Origin: Gymnorhina tibicen
Lineage: Eukaryota; Chordata; Aves; Passeriformes; Artamidae
Assembly (NCBI GenBank): GCA_013399875.1
Contig: VXAZ01001846.1
Coordinates: forward strand, 344,672-408,671
Length of the DNA stretch: 64,000 nucleotides
Direction: 5' to 3'
Shown: positions 1 through 11,308 of the stretch, piece by piece
How the letters are laid out: each line of letters opens with the position of its first letter
Numbering within the stretch: the first letter of the stretch is position 1
The notes under the pieces: generated by a model
The model's input: only the letters and a program-made list of their open reading frames with translations
Told to the model about the DNA's origin: nothing
Databases searched by the model: none
Program-made: the position numbers and the translations under genes

Positions 1-912
1 GAGATGAACATTTTTTTCCTTCTGTTTTCTTGCAGAATAGTATGTAACAAACTATTCATTTGTTTAGGTTTTATTGTAAGAAATTAATGATAGAACTGAA
101 TATTTTCATGTGATTCACCTAGGTATCAAAATTCACAGCCTAGCAAAATGAACTTCTTGTCTGTGGTGCAGTTTACCATCACTGTGAATTACATATAATT
201 TAATTAAAGTTCTCAATTCCAAATATGAAATGTGATATATATATATAGGCTGATGCTATTATTACTCTTATTAGTCCCAGATTTTGGAAGAAATCAGCCA
301 AACATGGACTGCCATGGAATTTTCTTAGCAAAAGCATTAGAGAATAGAAATTCCTTTATTAAAGTCCAATGAACAGCTGCTTGAAACTTTACGTAACAAT
401 CAAATAAGAATTTAATTAATAGCAATATTATTATTGTATCAATATTATTCACTCCCTTGATATACTTGGTTAGTTAAAACTTTTTTTCCCGAATCTTTAT
501 TGCAGATTTATATTTTCTCCAGGTGTTGGTACTGGGAATTTACATGTATGCCATGTAACTCTATCCAATCTAAAAAAATTCCTGTCTCCGTTCAGGAGTT
601 AAAAAAACCCCAGCTTTCTAAGTTTGTATTTCCTTCCATTTTTAAAAAATCCTTTAATAATATGCTGTCCATTTTCAGTGTTTAAAGATGTCTTCTCTAT
701 GATATACAGTAATAACAATTACAGGAGAATTTGTTACACTGTTGTTAGCTTTAGTTCCTCTGTTTGATAAATTGTTTTGATTAGTGCAGTTTTTTCTGGC
801 TTTTTTTAAATTTGTTTTTCTAATTTCAGATGCAAATGATTCTGAACAGTAAATATGTGGTATATTTTTATTGAACAAGTGAAACGTTGGCAAAGTAAAT
901 TAAACATGGCAG
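1..912. other. Intron or upstream sequence, no exon recognised
   Basis: AT-rich sequence. Acceptor-like sites (pyrimidine run then AG) end at 35 and 508, but what follows does not read as the dynein tail. I see no repeat family here. Confidence 0.5.
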
Positions 913-1041
913 ATTCTGTCATTGCCATTTGGACGGAATTTCAACACATGTGGTATCTTCATCAAAGTAATTATCTGTCTTGTTTTCCTTTCACACAGAC
1001 CAGCAGTTGCTGATGTCACAATTTGAGATGAAGATCTGCAG
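913..1041 (+). pseudogene. Dynein exon remnant: linker start (IAIW...Q..W)
   Basis: From 912 the frame reads DSVIAIWTEFQHMWYL, which fits the beta-dynein pattern of I-W-x-E-x-Q-x-x-W just before the linker. After about 985 the match continues in another frame as DQQLLMSQFEMKI, resembling the expected S-Q-L-P...F-x-x-I segment, so a frameshift is implied. The block is 129 bases long, close to the expected 45 codons. It is followed by CAG|GTCATT and preceded by AG. The two halves could instead be separate small exons. Confidence 0.5.
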
Positions 1042-1983
1042 GTCATTCTTTCACATGTCTTTAATATCTTCTTTTATTTATTCTTTTTTAGCTTTTTGAC
1101 CTCCTGGAGGCACATAGAGATACAATACCAATGTCTCAATGATGAGATGCAGAAATCTTTTCTGCAAACTCCATACCATTTAGGAAAGTGATGGTTGAAA
1201 TACAAGTTTATGGTCTGTTATTTGTTGATGGCCAAAGGTAACTACAGCAATCAACATAAACACTGGAACTGACACAAAACATTGTGCCTTAATTGTTCAC
1301 TCTGACCAAAAAAAGTCACTGAACCCTTGCATAGTAAAGATGATAATTTTGTGTTGTCAATATACCTGCAATTCAATACACAAGATGCCAGGGAAAGTTC
1401 TTATCATGTACAATTCTGGAAAGCTAATATAGGATAATGTTCTATGGGGAGTTTCTGTGCTTGAAATTTCAAATATATTTCTAATTGTTTAAATCTGCGA
1501 TTTAGAAACATTGACAGCAACATGTCTCATTATATGCCAAAAAAAGGTATATTTTTTGTACAAGCTGAGAACCCTGTTAAGAGCAATGAAATAATTTGTA
1601 GTGTTTAAAATGCAGAAGTTTCTTCATGGTGCATATTGAAAAAGGCATTGAGCTTGCATGAGTAGAAATACTCTGAATTAATAATTCTGTTAAAATATGT
1701 CATTTTTATCTTGATAGAAGAGTTTTATTAGTACCATCAGTGATATTTGCAGTTCTCTCTGTTCATTTTACTTTTCATTCTTGTTCAGTCTAAACACTGT
1801 CAAAATAGGTGTTTGTGTCTTTAATTATTTTTCTTTTCCATCTAAGAAATAGAACTCAAGATTATTAGGCATATTCTTCCAGCTCTTTTTCCCATGGTTT
1901 TCTTGTCCCAGTTTAGTAAAACATATGAAGTAGAAAAAAAAATAAATTTGAGGGTTGAAATAGCTCCCTTTCTTTCCATACAG
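1042..1983. other. Intron, nothing recognised
   Basis: AT-rich, ending in a good pyrimidine-rich acceptor (CTTTCCATACAG). No exon or repeat seen. Confidence 0.5.
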
Positions 1984-2075
1984 GAGTTGGTGACTGACAT
2001 AACAAATAAAGAAAATGTGATGGAAGCTACAAGAAAGCCAAAGGTGTATGGAAGCTTTGAAGCTCTGCAGCACAG
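1984..2075 (+). pseudogene. Dynein exon remnant: linker (ELVTDITNKENVMEATRKP)
   Basis: An open 92-base block lies between a strong acceptor and CACAG|GTAAAA. It reads ELVTDITNKENVMEATRKP, then KVYGSFEALQH. In beta-type heavy chains the matching stretch is E-L-M-x-D...N-V-x-x-A-T-x-K-P...Y-x-x-L-x-x-L-Q. The last two bases (AG) join the first base of the next remnant at 3243 to make an Arg codon, so phase is conserved across the intron. No lesion seen. Confidence 0.8.
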
Positions 2076-3242
2076 GTAAAATTTCCAGTATGATTACAAA
2101 CTGTTCCAAAGTGTAGTTCTGCAACAATCAGGAAATGAGGGTTGTCAGATTGTTTGCTCTTTGTGAGGTGTGAGATGATCTGGTGATACTTTTGTCGTTA
2201 CTATTTGACAAGCTGGATTTGTTCTGCTTTTTATATGACCAGTTAAACTTGAGGCATTGGTTCGTTTTTTAGGGATGGCATGATGTCAAAACTGTCAAAG
2301 GTCTTAAAAATGTGTTCTGTTTGGATCAAATTCACATTCTCCCTATCCACACTCTGGGAGATGGGAGTCCTTCTTTCACACCTGCAACAGGAGGTAGTGG
2401 ATTCCCTGCAGCCAAAGTCATCCTTCCACACTTGAAGGAATGCCTTGAATTTCCCACTGGCATTCGCTCGTCCTGGCTGTAGAGGCAGCACTGTTTAGTC
2501 ACAGTCTGTTCCTCCTGGCAGGAAAATGTTGCAATGGGAAGTTAAAAAAACCCCGAACACAAACCTGTTTCTTGAGATGTCACTTTTGTTCTGAGAGATA
2601 CAAAGGTAATAGCTGGAGTGCCTCAGTCAAACGTAAATAAATATGGCTTCTTCTTTCCAGATAGGCATATAGTTGAGCATTTTGATCCTTAATACTTTTT
2701 GTGTCAATAGTGACATGTGTTTTCATGTTTTTAGCTCTTTGTACATCAAAACTAATATGTGCATCTTTTTAAAAAGTGATTACTTTTCTCCCACACTCAA
2801 CTGATTCTTATCTACTTCTTTGTTTGTTGTTTTGGTAGTTTTCTTTTTAAATTTATCTGCACGTAGCTGCCCTGTTGAGTTGTAAATTTTTTTTTTTTCT
2901 CCCTTACTTGCTAAGGCTGGACTCTTTGAAAGGTTGAAGAGGAGTTTCCCCTGGCCAGCCTTAATTTTTGGGGGACTTTTCTGGCACAGTTCTATTCCCC
3001 TGGTTTCCTTGGTCTGAATGGATGAAAGATTATGTTCCCTGTCATTTTCTGGAAAAGAAACATGAAAGTTTTGCCACCCTCTCTGTTCCTTACAGCTGTG
3101 TTCATCATTATTATTTTAAATCAAAAGTGGATTGTATTGTTCTGTTTTAATGTTTGGTTTGATTTTTACCTTATCTGGGAGGGAATTCTTGTCTTTAAAG
3201 TGATTAAGGCATGTGTCATTAAAATCTCTGCCTCTTTTTCAG
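2076..3242. other. Intron, nothing recognised
   Basis: Unique-looking sequence with a short T run at 2887-2898. Phase continuity between the flanking remnants says no exon is missing here. Confidence 0.6.
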
Positions 3243-3283
3243 ACACTCTCTTTGTGAAAAAGCTTTGGCTGAATACTTAGAAA
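3243..3283 (+). pseudogene. Dynein micro-exon remnant: linker ([13 protein letters not shown])
   Basis: A 41-base block bounded by TTTTTCAG and A|GTAAGC reads [13 protein letters not shown], nearly identical to the [14 protein letters not shown] segment of axonemal heavy chains. Both splice sites and the reading phase with 1984-2075 are intact. The next exon should begin by completing the Thr codon. Confidence 0.88.
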
Positions 3284-3410
3284 GTAAGCACATACTTTTT
3301 CCTCTCTTCTATTTTGGTTTTTCAGCAGACTTGCTAGACATCCTTTAAAGAGAAATACAGCAAAACAGCTGAGCCTCTTTGTGTATTAATGTACTTCATT
3401 TTCTCTACAG

Positions 3411-3455
3411 AAAGAAAAGTTGTCCAGCTAGCCTTGTGAGCTGATATCATTGAAC
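3411..3455 (+). pseudogene. Possible dynein exon remnant (after EYLET)
   Basis: A strong acceptor (ATTTTCTCTACAG) ends at 3410. It is followed by a K-R/K-like start and, 25 bases on, GCTGATATCATTGAA (ADIIE), which resembles the A-D-L-L-D-I part of the expected F-P-R-F-Y-F...S-S-A-D-L-L-D-I-L exon. The middle of the expected segment is missing and a stop is present. This could be chance. Confidence 0.3.
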
Positions 3456-5888
3456 CACACCTTTGCTTCTGAGCATTTATTTACTTTGAAAATAGGAACA
3501 TTTTGCCTAAGAAAAGTAGTAAACATTTTTTTCCCCCAGCTGAGTACAAGGTGTTCAGCAAGAAGAGATGAGAGGCATGTTATAAATCTCAGTCTGTCTG
3601 CTAGAAATTTAGCCACGTAGAAGTTGCATTTATTTGGATTTTTGGGCTGTAGATTTGCAGGAATTAGAAATGGTAAAGGTCAATGAGATCATCAAATCTA
3701 TTCTTCTTCTAGCACAGATTGATCAAATTTCATGCAAACAATGCATAGTGATGATAAGTAAGACTGAAAGATCTATGGTGTCTGGTAGGCTGGTGCTGAC
3801 TGAGCTGCTGACCCGTGCACGAGGAATGTTTTTGTAGTTATCCTTCTGTGTTCCTCCCCTGAGCAATAATCTGCTCGGTTTTGTGACACCAATCTGTAAA
3901 AAAGCACAGGCACTTTGACGTATTTCAGAAGCTTCGTACTGTGTTATCTACATGCCAGATGATACTCCTGGCCTCGGTTACTGTCCAGCCACAGCCATCA
4001 ATTCTCTGAGTGCTACAGTTTTTGTGCGTCTCAGGCAAAACCTTTTGTTTTGAAGGGTTGTGAGTTGTAACAGAAGAACTGATGCTTTCTGAGATGATGA
4101 AGGCTTGAACATGGATCCTTTTCAAACATGGTGGTAAGCTCTCATAGATTCTTCACATAACCAAATCTCAGTGATTTGTTTCATCCACACATAAGACAAG
4201 CAAACAAGTCTTCTGTTCTAGGTTTCGGGCATGGAGCATTCTGGTGTGTAGAAAGTGATCTTCAAATTCCGTGGTCTTTGGAGAGATGTGTAGCTATAAA
4301 AGACATTTAGATTTTAATAGGCAATTTGTAAAATAAGCTTTAGCCATAAATAGTAACAGAAGCATTAGCCATAAATAATAATATTAATTATGGCATTATC
4401 CATAAATAGTAAAAATTTCAAGACTTCTCAGTTTTATATTGAGCGATCTTTGTCCTTCAGGTTCTTCTGACAACTGACAGAAGTGTAATTAACTCCATTC
4501 ACTGATTTATCATTTTGGCCCAACTTTTCCCATAAAAATCTCGTGTGTAGTAATCATGCAACAGTCAGAGAGTCACCCCCTTTAACAGAGGCATGCAATT
4601 TGTGTGATTGACACAAATCTAAAGTAAATGGTTTCCTTATACATCTGGTATTTTTGCATGCAAATAGCCCATCATCTTACCAAACTTTTTGACAACATTG
4701 CTGATCTTAAATGTCAAGAGAATACAGAGGAATATATAAATGTTGCCCTTGGGATGTAGGGCAGAGAAAAGGAGTATGTTCTGTTCCATGACATGTAGTG
4801 GTCAGATATGTCAAGTTATGTGAAATCTCCTTCATGGATTTTGCCCTATTTGGGACGTAGATTAAATAGACAGTTTCAATTGCATGAAATGCTACTTTAA
4901 TTATATAAATTTGGAAAAAATAATAAATAATAATAAACCCAGAACACTTTGTTACCCAATACAGTCTAATTTACTAATAATTTAATAAATTGTTTATCTT
5001 CCTCTTGTACATAAAATGTTTTTTAAAAGAAGTGTGGAGATAACTTTGGGAGCAATGGAAAAGAAAAAACAAGTACTAAAAGTCACAGAACTGATCAAGA
5101 CTGTGGTTGAATGTTGCATTTCTCATACTTTCTCTCTTCTTCTGCTGTTTTTGCTTTGTCTTCTGTTATAGTTTTAGATCGCCTCCTGTCTTATCCTTTA
5201 GCACACACCTCTCCAAACCTCCAGCGCTCTCACACATCCCCTATCAACTGAACAGGGTTTCAGCTGGTTCTGAGCCTCATGTTTGCCAACTGACCAGCCA
5301 GTATGTGTGCTAACTGGGTAGTGGTAGGCCAGAGAGAACAGATCAGCAACTTCTGAGACAATAACGTATTGTTCTCAGAACAGTGCTGAATGCATAAGCA
5401 TTCACATTGCGTAAAATCAACGTTGCTTGTGGTTCTAATGATTGATTGTCACAGCAGGGAGGCCCTAGACTGAATGGACAAATATATGCAGCTTGCCTCT
5501 TGGAGATGGTTTCTCCAAGATACAGCTACGTTTGAGTGCATAGAGACAGAAGAGACTGTATTGTCTGTATTGCTTACTCTGGGGCTGTGAACACAAAAAC
5601 TCCAGACCTTCATATCTGGAGCTCTAAGAGAGTATGTCTGTGTTCAAGTCAAGTGGATATGTAAAACAAAACAATGTCTGGTCTCTCATCTAAATCCTAC
5701 TGAAGGTACAGTGACAGAGAAAATGGAGGGAAAAATCCACTCTCATTTCAAGTTTGTAAAAAGTGTTGATGTAAAGAATATCCTTTGTGACTACTAATGA
5801 GATGAACTTCCTTTATTTTTAGTATAAAATGTACCATTTATGTTATGTGCATAAATTTCTGCATGCTTGGGTTTTTTTGCTTCAAAAG
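3456..5888. other. Intron region; expected linker exon(s) not found
   Basis: A complete gene should carry one or two more linker exons between E-Y-L-E-T and V-E-x-W-L. I could not read them. Three spaced copies of CATAAATA(G/A)TAA-like sequence occur at 4345-4411. Otherwise the stretch is AT-rich and featureless. Confidence 0.45.
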
Positions 5889-6122
5889 GTGGAGTCTTGG
5901 TTGCTACACCTTGAGGAAGCTGTACACAAGCCAGGACATCTCTGCTCTATGGAGGCCATACTGGCCTATGAAGAGAGGCAGGGAGAACAGTGAGTTTTTG
6001 ACTATGTAGTCCAGGCTGAACTTAGTGCTTCACAAACCTGGTGGGTTTTAGATGTAGAAATGGCATCTGGTAGGCTGAATGAGGGCTTGGCATCAGCCCT
6101 GAAGGGTTGCCACAAGAAGCAG
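5889..6122 (+). pseudogene. Dynein exon remnant: linker, with W-to-stop
   Basis: A 234-base exon of exactly 78 codons, with no frameshift. It begins VESWLLHLEEAV, runs through AILAYEERQGEQ, then a TGA stop at 5991-5993, then VFDYVVQAELSASQTWWVLD and RLNEGLASALKGCHKKQ. Beta dyneins have E-x-W-L...A-Y-E-E-K-P-R-E-Q-W...D-Y-P-A-Q-V-A-L-T-x-x-Q-I-W-W...L-E-E-G...K-K-Q here. The stop sits where the conserved Trp after REQ is expected, so TGG to TGA is the simplest explanation. The donor is CAG|GTGTGG. Confidence 0.95.
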
Positions 6123-7376
6123 GTGTGGATACCTCCTTTCTGTTTAATTCAGAGAAAATAAATACAGTGTGAAAATGGTCCCATAAAAAGATATGAGTAG
6201 CATATTAAATTATTTTAATACTGTAGTAAATAAACTGCTATTAGCACCTACTGAAAAAAGAAACATGGCTTTTTCTTCCATTTCTGCTACCTCACGGGCA
6301 TTTTTATCCCATCTTAATTCCTGGGGTTTTGTGGGATTATTCTGAACTGAGACAAAAGCTAAAAGCAAAGATACTGCCACGATGGTGTGCTAAGAACAGA
6401 GTACAAATTCAGTATGTATGTTAGACCCATATATTACACCCATATAGTTGTGCAAGGAAGCCAAAACTATTAGGTTTGTTTATGTCAAACCAAGCAGTTT
6501 ACATCTCTGTTTAGTTTTAATCCCATTTCAGAAGGATACCTTGTGCCATTTGATTTTTGCTTTGCCCTTTTTTACCTCAAACATCTCCTGATTGTTTTTG
6601 TCCTGCTGTGAGTACTCTTTCTCTTTGTGAAAACTTTCAGTAGTTTTGTTTTTGTTTTCCAACATAGAATATCTGCTGAAAGGAAATACAATATAGGAAA
6701 GAGACTTTAAAAGGGTCATGAATATCTGACAGAAGTGTTCAAACTTTCCCTGCAATATAAAAGGCATTATATCTTTCTATTGATATTTCAATATATTTTT
6801 ATATTTTCCTCCTTTCCTTACATACAGGAGCTGAGATTGGGGTTTTTCCCCCTTATTAATATGAAATCTGAATAATTTCATAGTCACTTCGTATTACATA
6901 ACTCTGTATAGTCATTTATATCCTATTTTGTAATCATCCCCTTATTGCTTTGTCTATTTTTAAAATGTGTCTGATCTTTCCTAAGGACTATTTTTAGTTT
7001 GCCAATAAATGTTCTCATACAATTAGTACAATTCTTGCAAAGTCTGGTACATAGCTCTATGGAGATTATAACCACAGAATTTACAATTCCATTTCATGTA
7101 CATCTTCTTATCCATCCATTCCTCCTATCCTGCCTAGCTGACCATCTGCAGCATTTGTGCTCACCTGGATTGTCGTTGTTTTGGAGATGGTTCAAATTTC
7201 TGTTTAAATCAGGGTTTCTTCTGGCATCTCATGTCTAGTATCAGAAAATTTGTACCTACAAGCCAGTTTTTATGGTGATTTAGTTTGTGATGTAGGCAGA
7301 ACTAATTTCTAGTTGTAATAATGGTAGATGGTACTGGAAGCCATCTGGTTTTAGAAGGTTACCTAAATCTTTTCAG
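6123..7376. other. Intron, nothing recognised
   Basis: AT-rich. The phase-0 end at 6122 joins directly to the start at 7377, so no exon is expected. The intron ends in CTAAATCTTTTCAG. Confidence 0.6.
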
Positions 7377-7509
7377 ATCACTGAGCTAAATGGTCTTTAT
7401 TACTTGCTGCTTGGAGAACTTTCCTCAGGTGATCATGAAAAAAATCATGGCCATTTGCACCAAAGATGTTAATGCCAGAGATGTATCAGCAAGCCTTCAA
7501 GCCCAGAAG
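7377..7509 (+). pseudogene. Dynein exon remnant: linker to AAA1 (LLLGELSSGD / KIMAICTKDVNARD)
   Basis: The first half reads ITELNGLYYLLLGELSSGDH. After a run of seven A at 7438-7444 the frame changes, and the second half reads KIMAICTKDVNARDVSASLQ then AQK. The family sequence is x-Q-L-N...L-x-G-x-L-x-x-G-D-R-x-K-I-M-T-I-C-T-I-D-V-H-A-R-D-V-V-A-K. The 133-base length, one over a multiple of three, fits one extra A in the run. Splice signals: CTTTTCAG before, AAG|GTGCAT after. Confidence 0.93.
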
Positions 7510-7727
7510 GTGCATGTTTGAATCAGCTATATTTTGCATTCACAGTTTGTTCTGCCTTCAATAATTCACTGTGTGTTTTGTTGTCCTGTCAGAGGCACGT
7601 GCGTCTCCAAAGCAAGTCACTCCTCTTCCTGTGGTGACTTTTTATAAGTGCATACAACTGAAATTTTGACTGTTTATTTAAACCAAGTGCTCATTTTATG
7701 TGTAACTTTTGTTCAGGTAAAACTAAG

Positions 7728-7800
7728 GTCGTGGCACATGCTGTTGGTTTGAATGAACAAAATGTTTCACTGGATTGGGATCGAAATAGGAAAGAATTCT
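7728..7800 (+). pseudogene. Possible dynein exon remnant (VE..QAF...HRWD segment)
   Basis: Right after an AAG the frame reads VVAHAVGLNEQNVSLDWDRN. The spacing from the first Val to W-D (17 residues) equals that of the expected V-E-S-S-Q-A-F...R-H-R-W-D-E exon, and the phase is correct. Only V, W, D and a few similar residues match, and a stop follows at 7812. Weak evidence. Confidence 0.35.
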
Positions 7801-9149
7801 TATTTTCCCTCTGACCTCCTGAGCCTCAGAAATAAAATAGGCTTTTAAAGTGGCATTAAGATAAGAAGAAACAAGGCTTGAGGAATAAAATGAAACTCAC
7901 TGTGTTCAAAATAATGTCAGCTCCCGTGCAAAGACTGCATTGTTTGTATGGAGAGGTTTTGGCTTGATAAGTGACAATATGTTCTGCCATAATAGCTCTA
8001 TTAAAATTATCTTCTATTACACTTGCACCTGTGTAAAAGCACTAATGCCTCGAGGTACATCTAATCCTTTACAATAGGCTGTACTAGTTATTAGTCACAA
8101 GTGGCTAGGAACAAGGAGTGAGACCCATTGATGACAGCTGCAGCTTTGTGATGGGTGGCATTTCTACCACCTGAATAGCTCCTACCTGGCATCATGACTC
8201 TTTGATGGCTCTTAGGTCTCCAGTTCCAGAGCTTTTGCTTGGCTGTCACAGCTATGCCGTAGCAGGGATTATGTCCAGAAACACTGTTCTGCCAACATTT
8301 GTGATGTTCTTTTTCAGTACTTTTATGAGTACTTGGAAAATACCCCTTGGCAAGTTATTACACCTTTGGCTGACAGGGAATGACTGCTACAAATAACAGT
8401 ACCTGCTTTATCTGTTTCAGTGAACGAAAAGTTACATGTTTCTTAGCAGTTCAGAGTTCTTTCCTACCTCATATGTATATTATAAGGTTATCAATATATT
8501 TGAGAATGTACGTGCATGTAGATATGCATACTTAAGAAACTGTATGATTTTAATTGCCATTACATTTAAAATAACTGAAATATTTTTTGCATAGCTTAAT
8601 CTATATATTCATTGTCTAGTCTGAAGGGGAATATGAGCAGATCTCCAAGGTTAGTCAGGAGTTTGCAGCAGTTTTTTTGTTCATTTGTGAAATTCCAAAA
8701 CAATATTTCTTTTCACACCACATACAGTGAAACTTTTTTTTCTGTACATGTTTTGGCTCCAATATGGAATTTCTTGTTAAAATAAGTGATCCAAAATCTA
8801 CACTCAGGCATCCTGGCTGGCTTAATGCTTACAACCCTCAGCTGGGGGGCCAGATTCTGGGGCTCAGGTCTTTGAAATAGGCAAAGCAACAACTACAGTC
8901 TCCTGTTCCCTGTCCTATGTGATCACTGATAGGATATTCCTTCTTGCTAAAAAAATGTTGATATAGTTAGTTTTCTTTTCTAAAATAAGCACTTTACAAG
9001 TAGTACCACACCATGAATATGGAAGAGGTACGTTTGTGGTTTAGGACATTAAATTATAGTGAGAAAGTGGACTTAGAATAAATCATCCATGAAACATAAG
9101 AGTTATAAAAAAGCTCCTGATGTTGTAGAAGTTCATTGCAATGCAAACA
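7801..9149. other. Intron region, nothing firm
   Basis: No repeat family recognised. The stretch should contain the end of the exon coding for the E-Y-L-G-N-T-P-R-L-V-I segment, but I could not read it convincingly. Confidence 0.45.
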
Positions 9150-9332
9150 GTCCCTTTTCCTGTGTTAAGGTGTTATGTATATAAATATATAACCCAGGCT
9201 CTCCACCTAGCAGTGAGTGGTGCTCCTGCAGGACCAGCCAGCACAGATAAGACAGAGACCATGGAAGATTTAGGCAGTGTCCTTGGTATGATGGAGTAAA
9301 TTTTCAGCTGTTCAGAACACATGGATTACAAG
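9150..9332 (+). pseudogene. Dynein exon remnant: AAA1 Walker A, ruined
   Basis: From 9192 the frame reads [20 protein letters not shown], then [15 protein letters not shown], a TAA stop (9297-9299), then IFSCSEHMDYK before the donor AAG|GTGAGA. The family sequence is T-Q-S-L-H-L...G-G-A-P-A-G-P-A-G-T-G-K-T-E-T-x-K-D-L-G-x-x-L-G...F-N-C-S-E-x-M-D-Y-K. The AAA1 P-loop GPAGTGKT, the main ATPase site of dynein, has become GPASTDKT, losing two glycines. Upstream, AGGTGTTAT at 9168-9176 still marks the R-C-Y of D-R-C-Y-I-T, with about 12 inserted bases after it. The exon start is uncertain. Confidence 0.95.
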
Positions 9333-9449
9333 GTGAGATGTTCTGTTAAGCAGTATGGAGATTGCTGTTTAGCTTCTTTTTCATGTGAATTACATTGGAA
9401 ACTGTTGCTTCCAAGAAAATGATGTTAAATCTTTCACTTTTAATTTTAT

Positions 9450-9591
9450 TCTGTAGGGAATATCTATAAAAGGTTTGGTCCAGACAGAAGCCTGGGGGTG
9501 CTTTGATGAATTCAATCATCTCTTGGTAGAAGTCTAGTCAGTGGTGGCAGTACAATTAAAGACTATCCATGATGCAATTAGGAACAAGAAA
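9450..9591 (+). pseudogene. Dynein exon remnant: AAA1 Walker B (AWGCFDEFN)
   Basis: Reads SVGNIYK, one extra A (9468-9471), then GLVQTEAWGCFDEFNHLLVE, V, a TAG stop (9535-9537), then SVVAVQLKTIHDAIRNKK. The Walker B motif CFDEFN is preserved. The stop replaces the Leu expected in V-E-V-L-S-V-V-A-V-Q. If coding began at TCT 9450, the acceptor AG has been lost; the nearest AG is at 9455-9456. The donor after RNKK is ATAAGT (9592-9597) where GTAAGT is expected. Confidence 0.96.
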
Positions 9592-10273
9592 ATAAGTGAG
9601 TGTGTTAGGAGTGCTTCTTTGTCTTTGAAGGTTATACATACTGAACCAGTAATATCTTCCTCCAAAGTTCCTCTGAAACTGTTTGTAAATCAGGGAGTAG
9701 ATGGCAACACAAAATCACCTGTGTCATATACTACCCAAAAATGTCCTTCTTTTCAAACTGTAGCAATAAATGTGAGTAAAGTCCTGGTCCTACCAGATTA
9801 CAATTAAAGTTTTGCTATTGAAACCTGTTCAAGTCCCACCATGTGAGATCATGGCATCCTGTGGGTGAGAAGTGTGGAGGGATTTAACTCTGTAAGTCTC
9901 AGGGGTTCTTGGACTTCCCAGGGCTTTTGAGACATGCCTTGTTTTTTCACTGTCCTATGTTTTCCTTCCTCTGTTTTTTGGGGGTTTTTACTCAATGCTG
10001 TCTCCTGGCCTTTTTAAACCCTCTGCATCCCTACTAGTCTCCTTTATTCTATATTTCAGAAGATGATTCTTCCTATAGACGTGCTTCAGCCACATGCACT
10101 CTCTGTGGCTCTAATAGTCCAGTCTTGTCCTTCTGAATCCAATGTCAGACAGATTACTAAAAGCTGATGCCTACCAGTGAAATAGCTCTGCTTTCTAAGG
10201 TCTAGTAACTTTTCCTTTTTTCTAAGTAGTATCTTTCTTTTAACTGTTCCTTGTGTTTTTTTTCTTTTAACAG
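9592..10273. other. Intron, nothing recognised
   Basis: A GT-less donor starts this intron. It ends with a T-rich run and acceptor CTTTTAACAG. No repeat seen. Confidence 0.6.
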
Positions 10274-10378
10274 ATTTGTATTTCCTGGTGAAAATATTAC
10301 ACTGAAGTCCAGATTTGGAATATTTATTACTATGATCCCTGGATGTGCAGGTCAGACAGAAACACATGAGAACCTCAG
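10274..10378 (+). pseudogene. Dynein exon remnant: AAA1 sensor I region
   Basis: Reads [20 protein letters not shown], then [15 protein letters not shown]. The family pattern is [35 protein letters not shown]. The sensor-I Asn of T-M-N-P-G is Ile here and the Arg of A-G-R-T-E is Gln, both unusual for a working AAA1. No stop or frameshift. Donor CTCAG|GTTCTC. Confidence 0.94.
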
Positions 10379-11169
10379 GTTCTCCATTCATACTTAAATA
10401 TGACAAAATTAAAACTGGTCACTTAGTTCAGCAGTATATTTCTGAATGGGGAACAAAAGAATTATTTGTGTTTTTCAGTAGTAAGAAAGAGCCCTGAGGA
10501 ACAAATTTGCTGCTTTGTAGCTAGCCTGAACACAAAATTCAAGATCTCCTCTTTGCTAGTATGTAACTTAAGAAATTATTTTAAATAAGGCCATTGTTTA
10601 GCAACAGCATTATTACTTTAAAAATGAGATTTAATGAGATTTTTCTAATTTGTGTCATTAAAATTTTGTTCCAAAAGTTTGAGTTTTCATATTTAGAAAA
10701 GAAAGAGTAAAATCTCTAAAGGCAACCAAGCCTTCATCTAAAAGCACTCAAGATCTCCAAAAATAATCTAAGTGCTTTAAAAAAGGATGGCATTTTTAGC
10801 CATGGCTGCGTTGCACTTGACTTCCAGACCCTGTACAGCTGCTGCCTGTGCCTCCAGTGATCAGGGGCAAGTGACACCACTGCAGCCCGTGCCTGCTCTG
10901 AATGTGGGCAGTACCTGCCCGTGTTTCTCAGATGCCTCTTGTGTGCAGCAGTGTTATGGAATACTAACAATCACCAGTGCCTAATCAGCTCATTTTGCTT
11001 TGAACTAGGGTCCTTGTCAGCTTTGATTGACACTCTTAATTGTGACTCTCCTGAGCTCTGTTTTTAAAAATGTTTGCACACATCAGACATTTGATGTAAC
11101 TGATTTATTCTTACCATGCTTAAATACTAATCTGTGTATTTGGATTATGGGGTTTGTTTTCTTCCCTAG
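10379..11169. other. Intron, nothing recognised
   Basis: Includes a moderately GC-richer patch at 10800-10930 with no supported reading frame. Confidence 0.55.
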
Positions 11170-11308
11170 AACCTGTGCTGTGGTCGTCCCTGATACTGAA
11201 CTGGTCTCTGAAATGATGTTGGCTGCTGAAGGGTTTACTGATGCATGTCTGTTAGCCAGGAAGTTCATCACCTCGTAATCTCTCTGCAGGGAGCTGCTCC
11301 CTGAACAG
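11170..11308 (+). pseudogene. Dynein exon remnant: AAA1 ([19 protein letters not shown])
   Basis: Reads [36 protein letters not shown], a TAA stop (11276-11278), then SLCRELLPEQ before CAG|GTGAGG. It corresponds to F-R-P-C-A-M-V-x-P-D-x-E-L-I-x-E-I-M-L-x-x-E-G-F-x-D-A-x-x-L-A-R-K-F-I-T-L-Y-T-L-C-x-E-L-L-S-x-Q of beta dyneins. The stop falls at the Tyr position. The start may be a few codons further upstream, because L-F-R-P is not clearly placed. Confidence 0.95.

Noticed and set aside
8926..8946. YVITDRIF reading, like L-V-I-T-P-L-T-D-R-C-Y
   Set aside because: The AGGTGTTAT that codes R-C-Y is already accounted for at 9168-9176, contiguous with the AAA1 P-loop exon.
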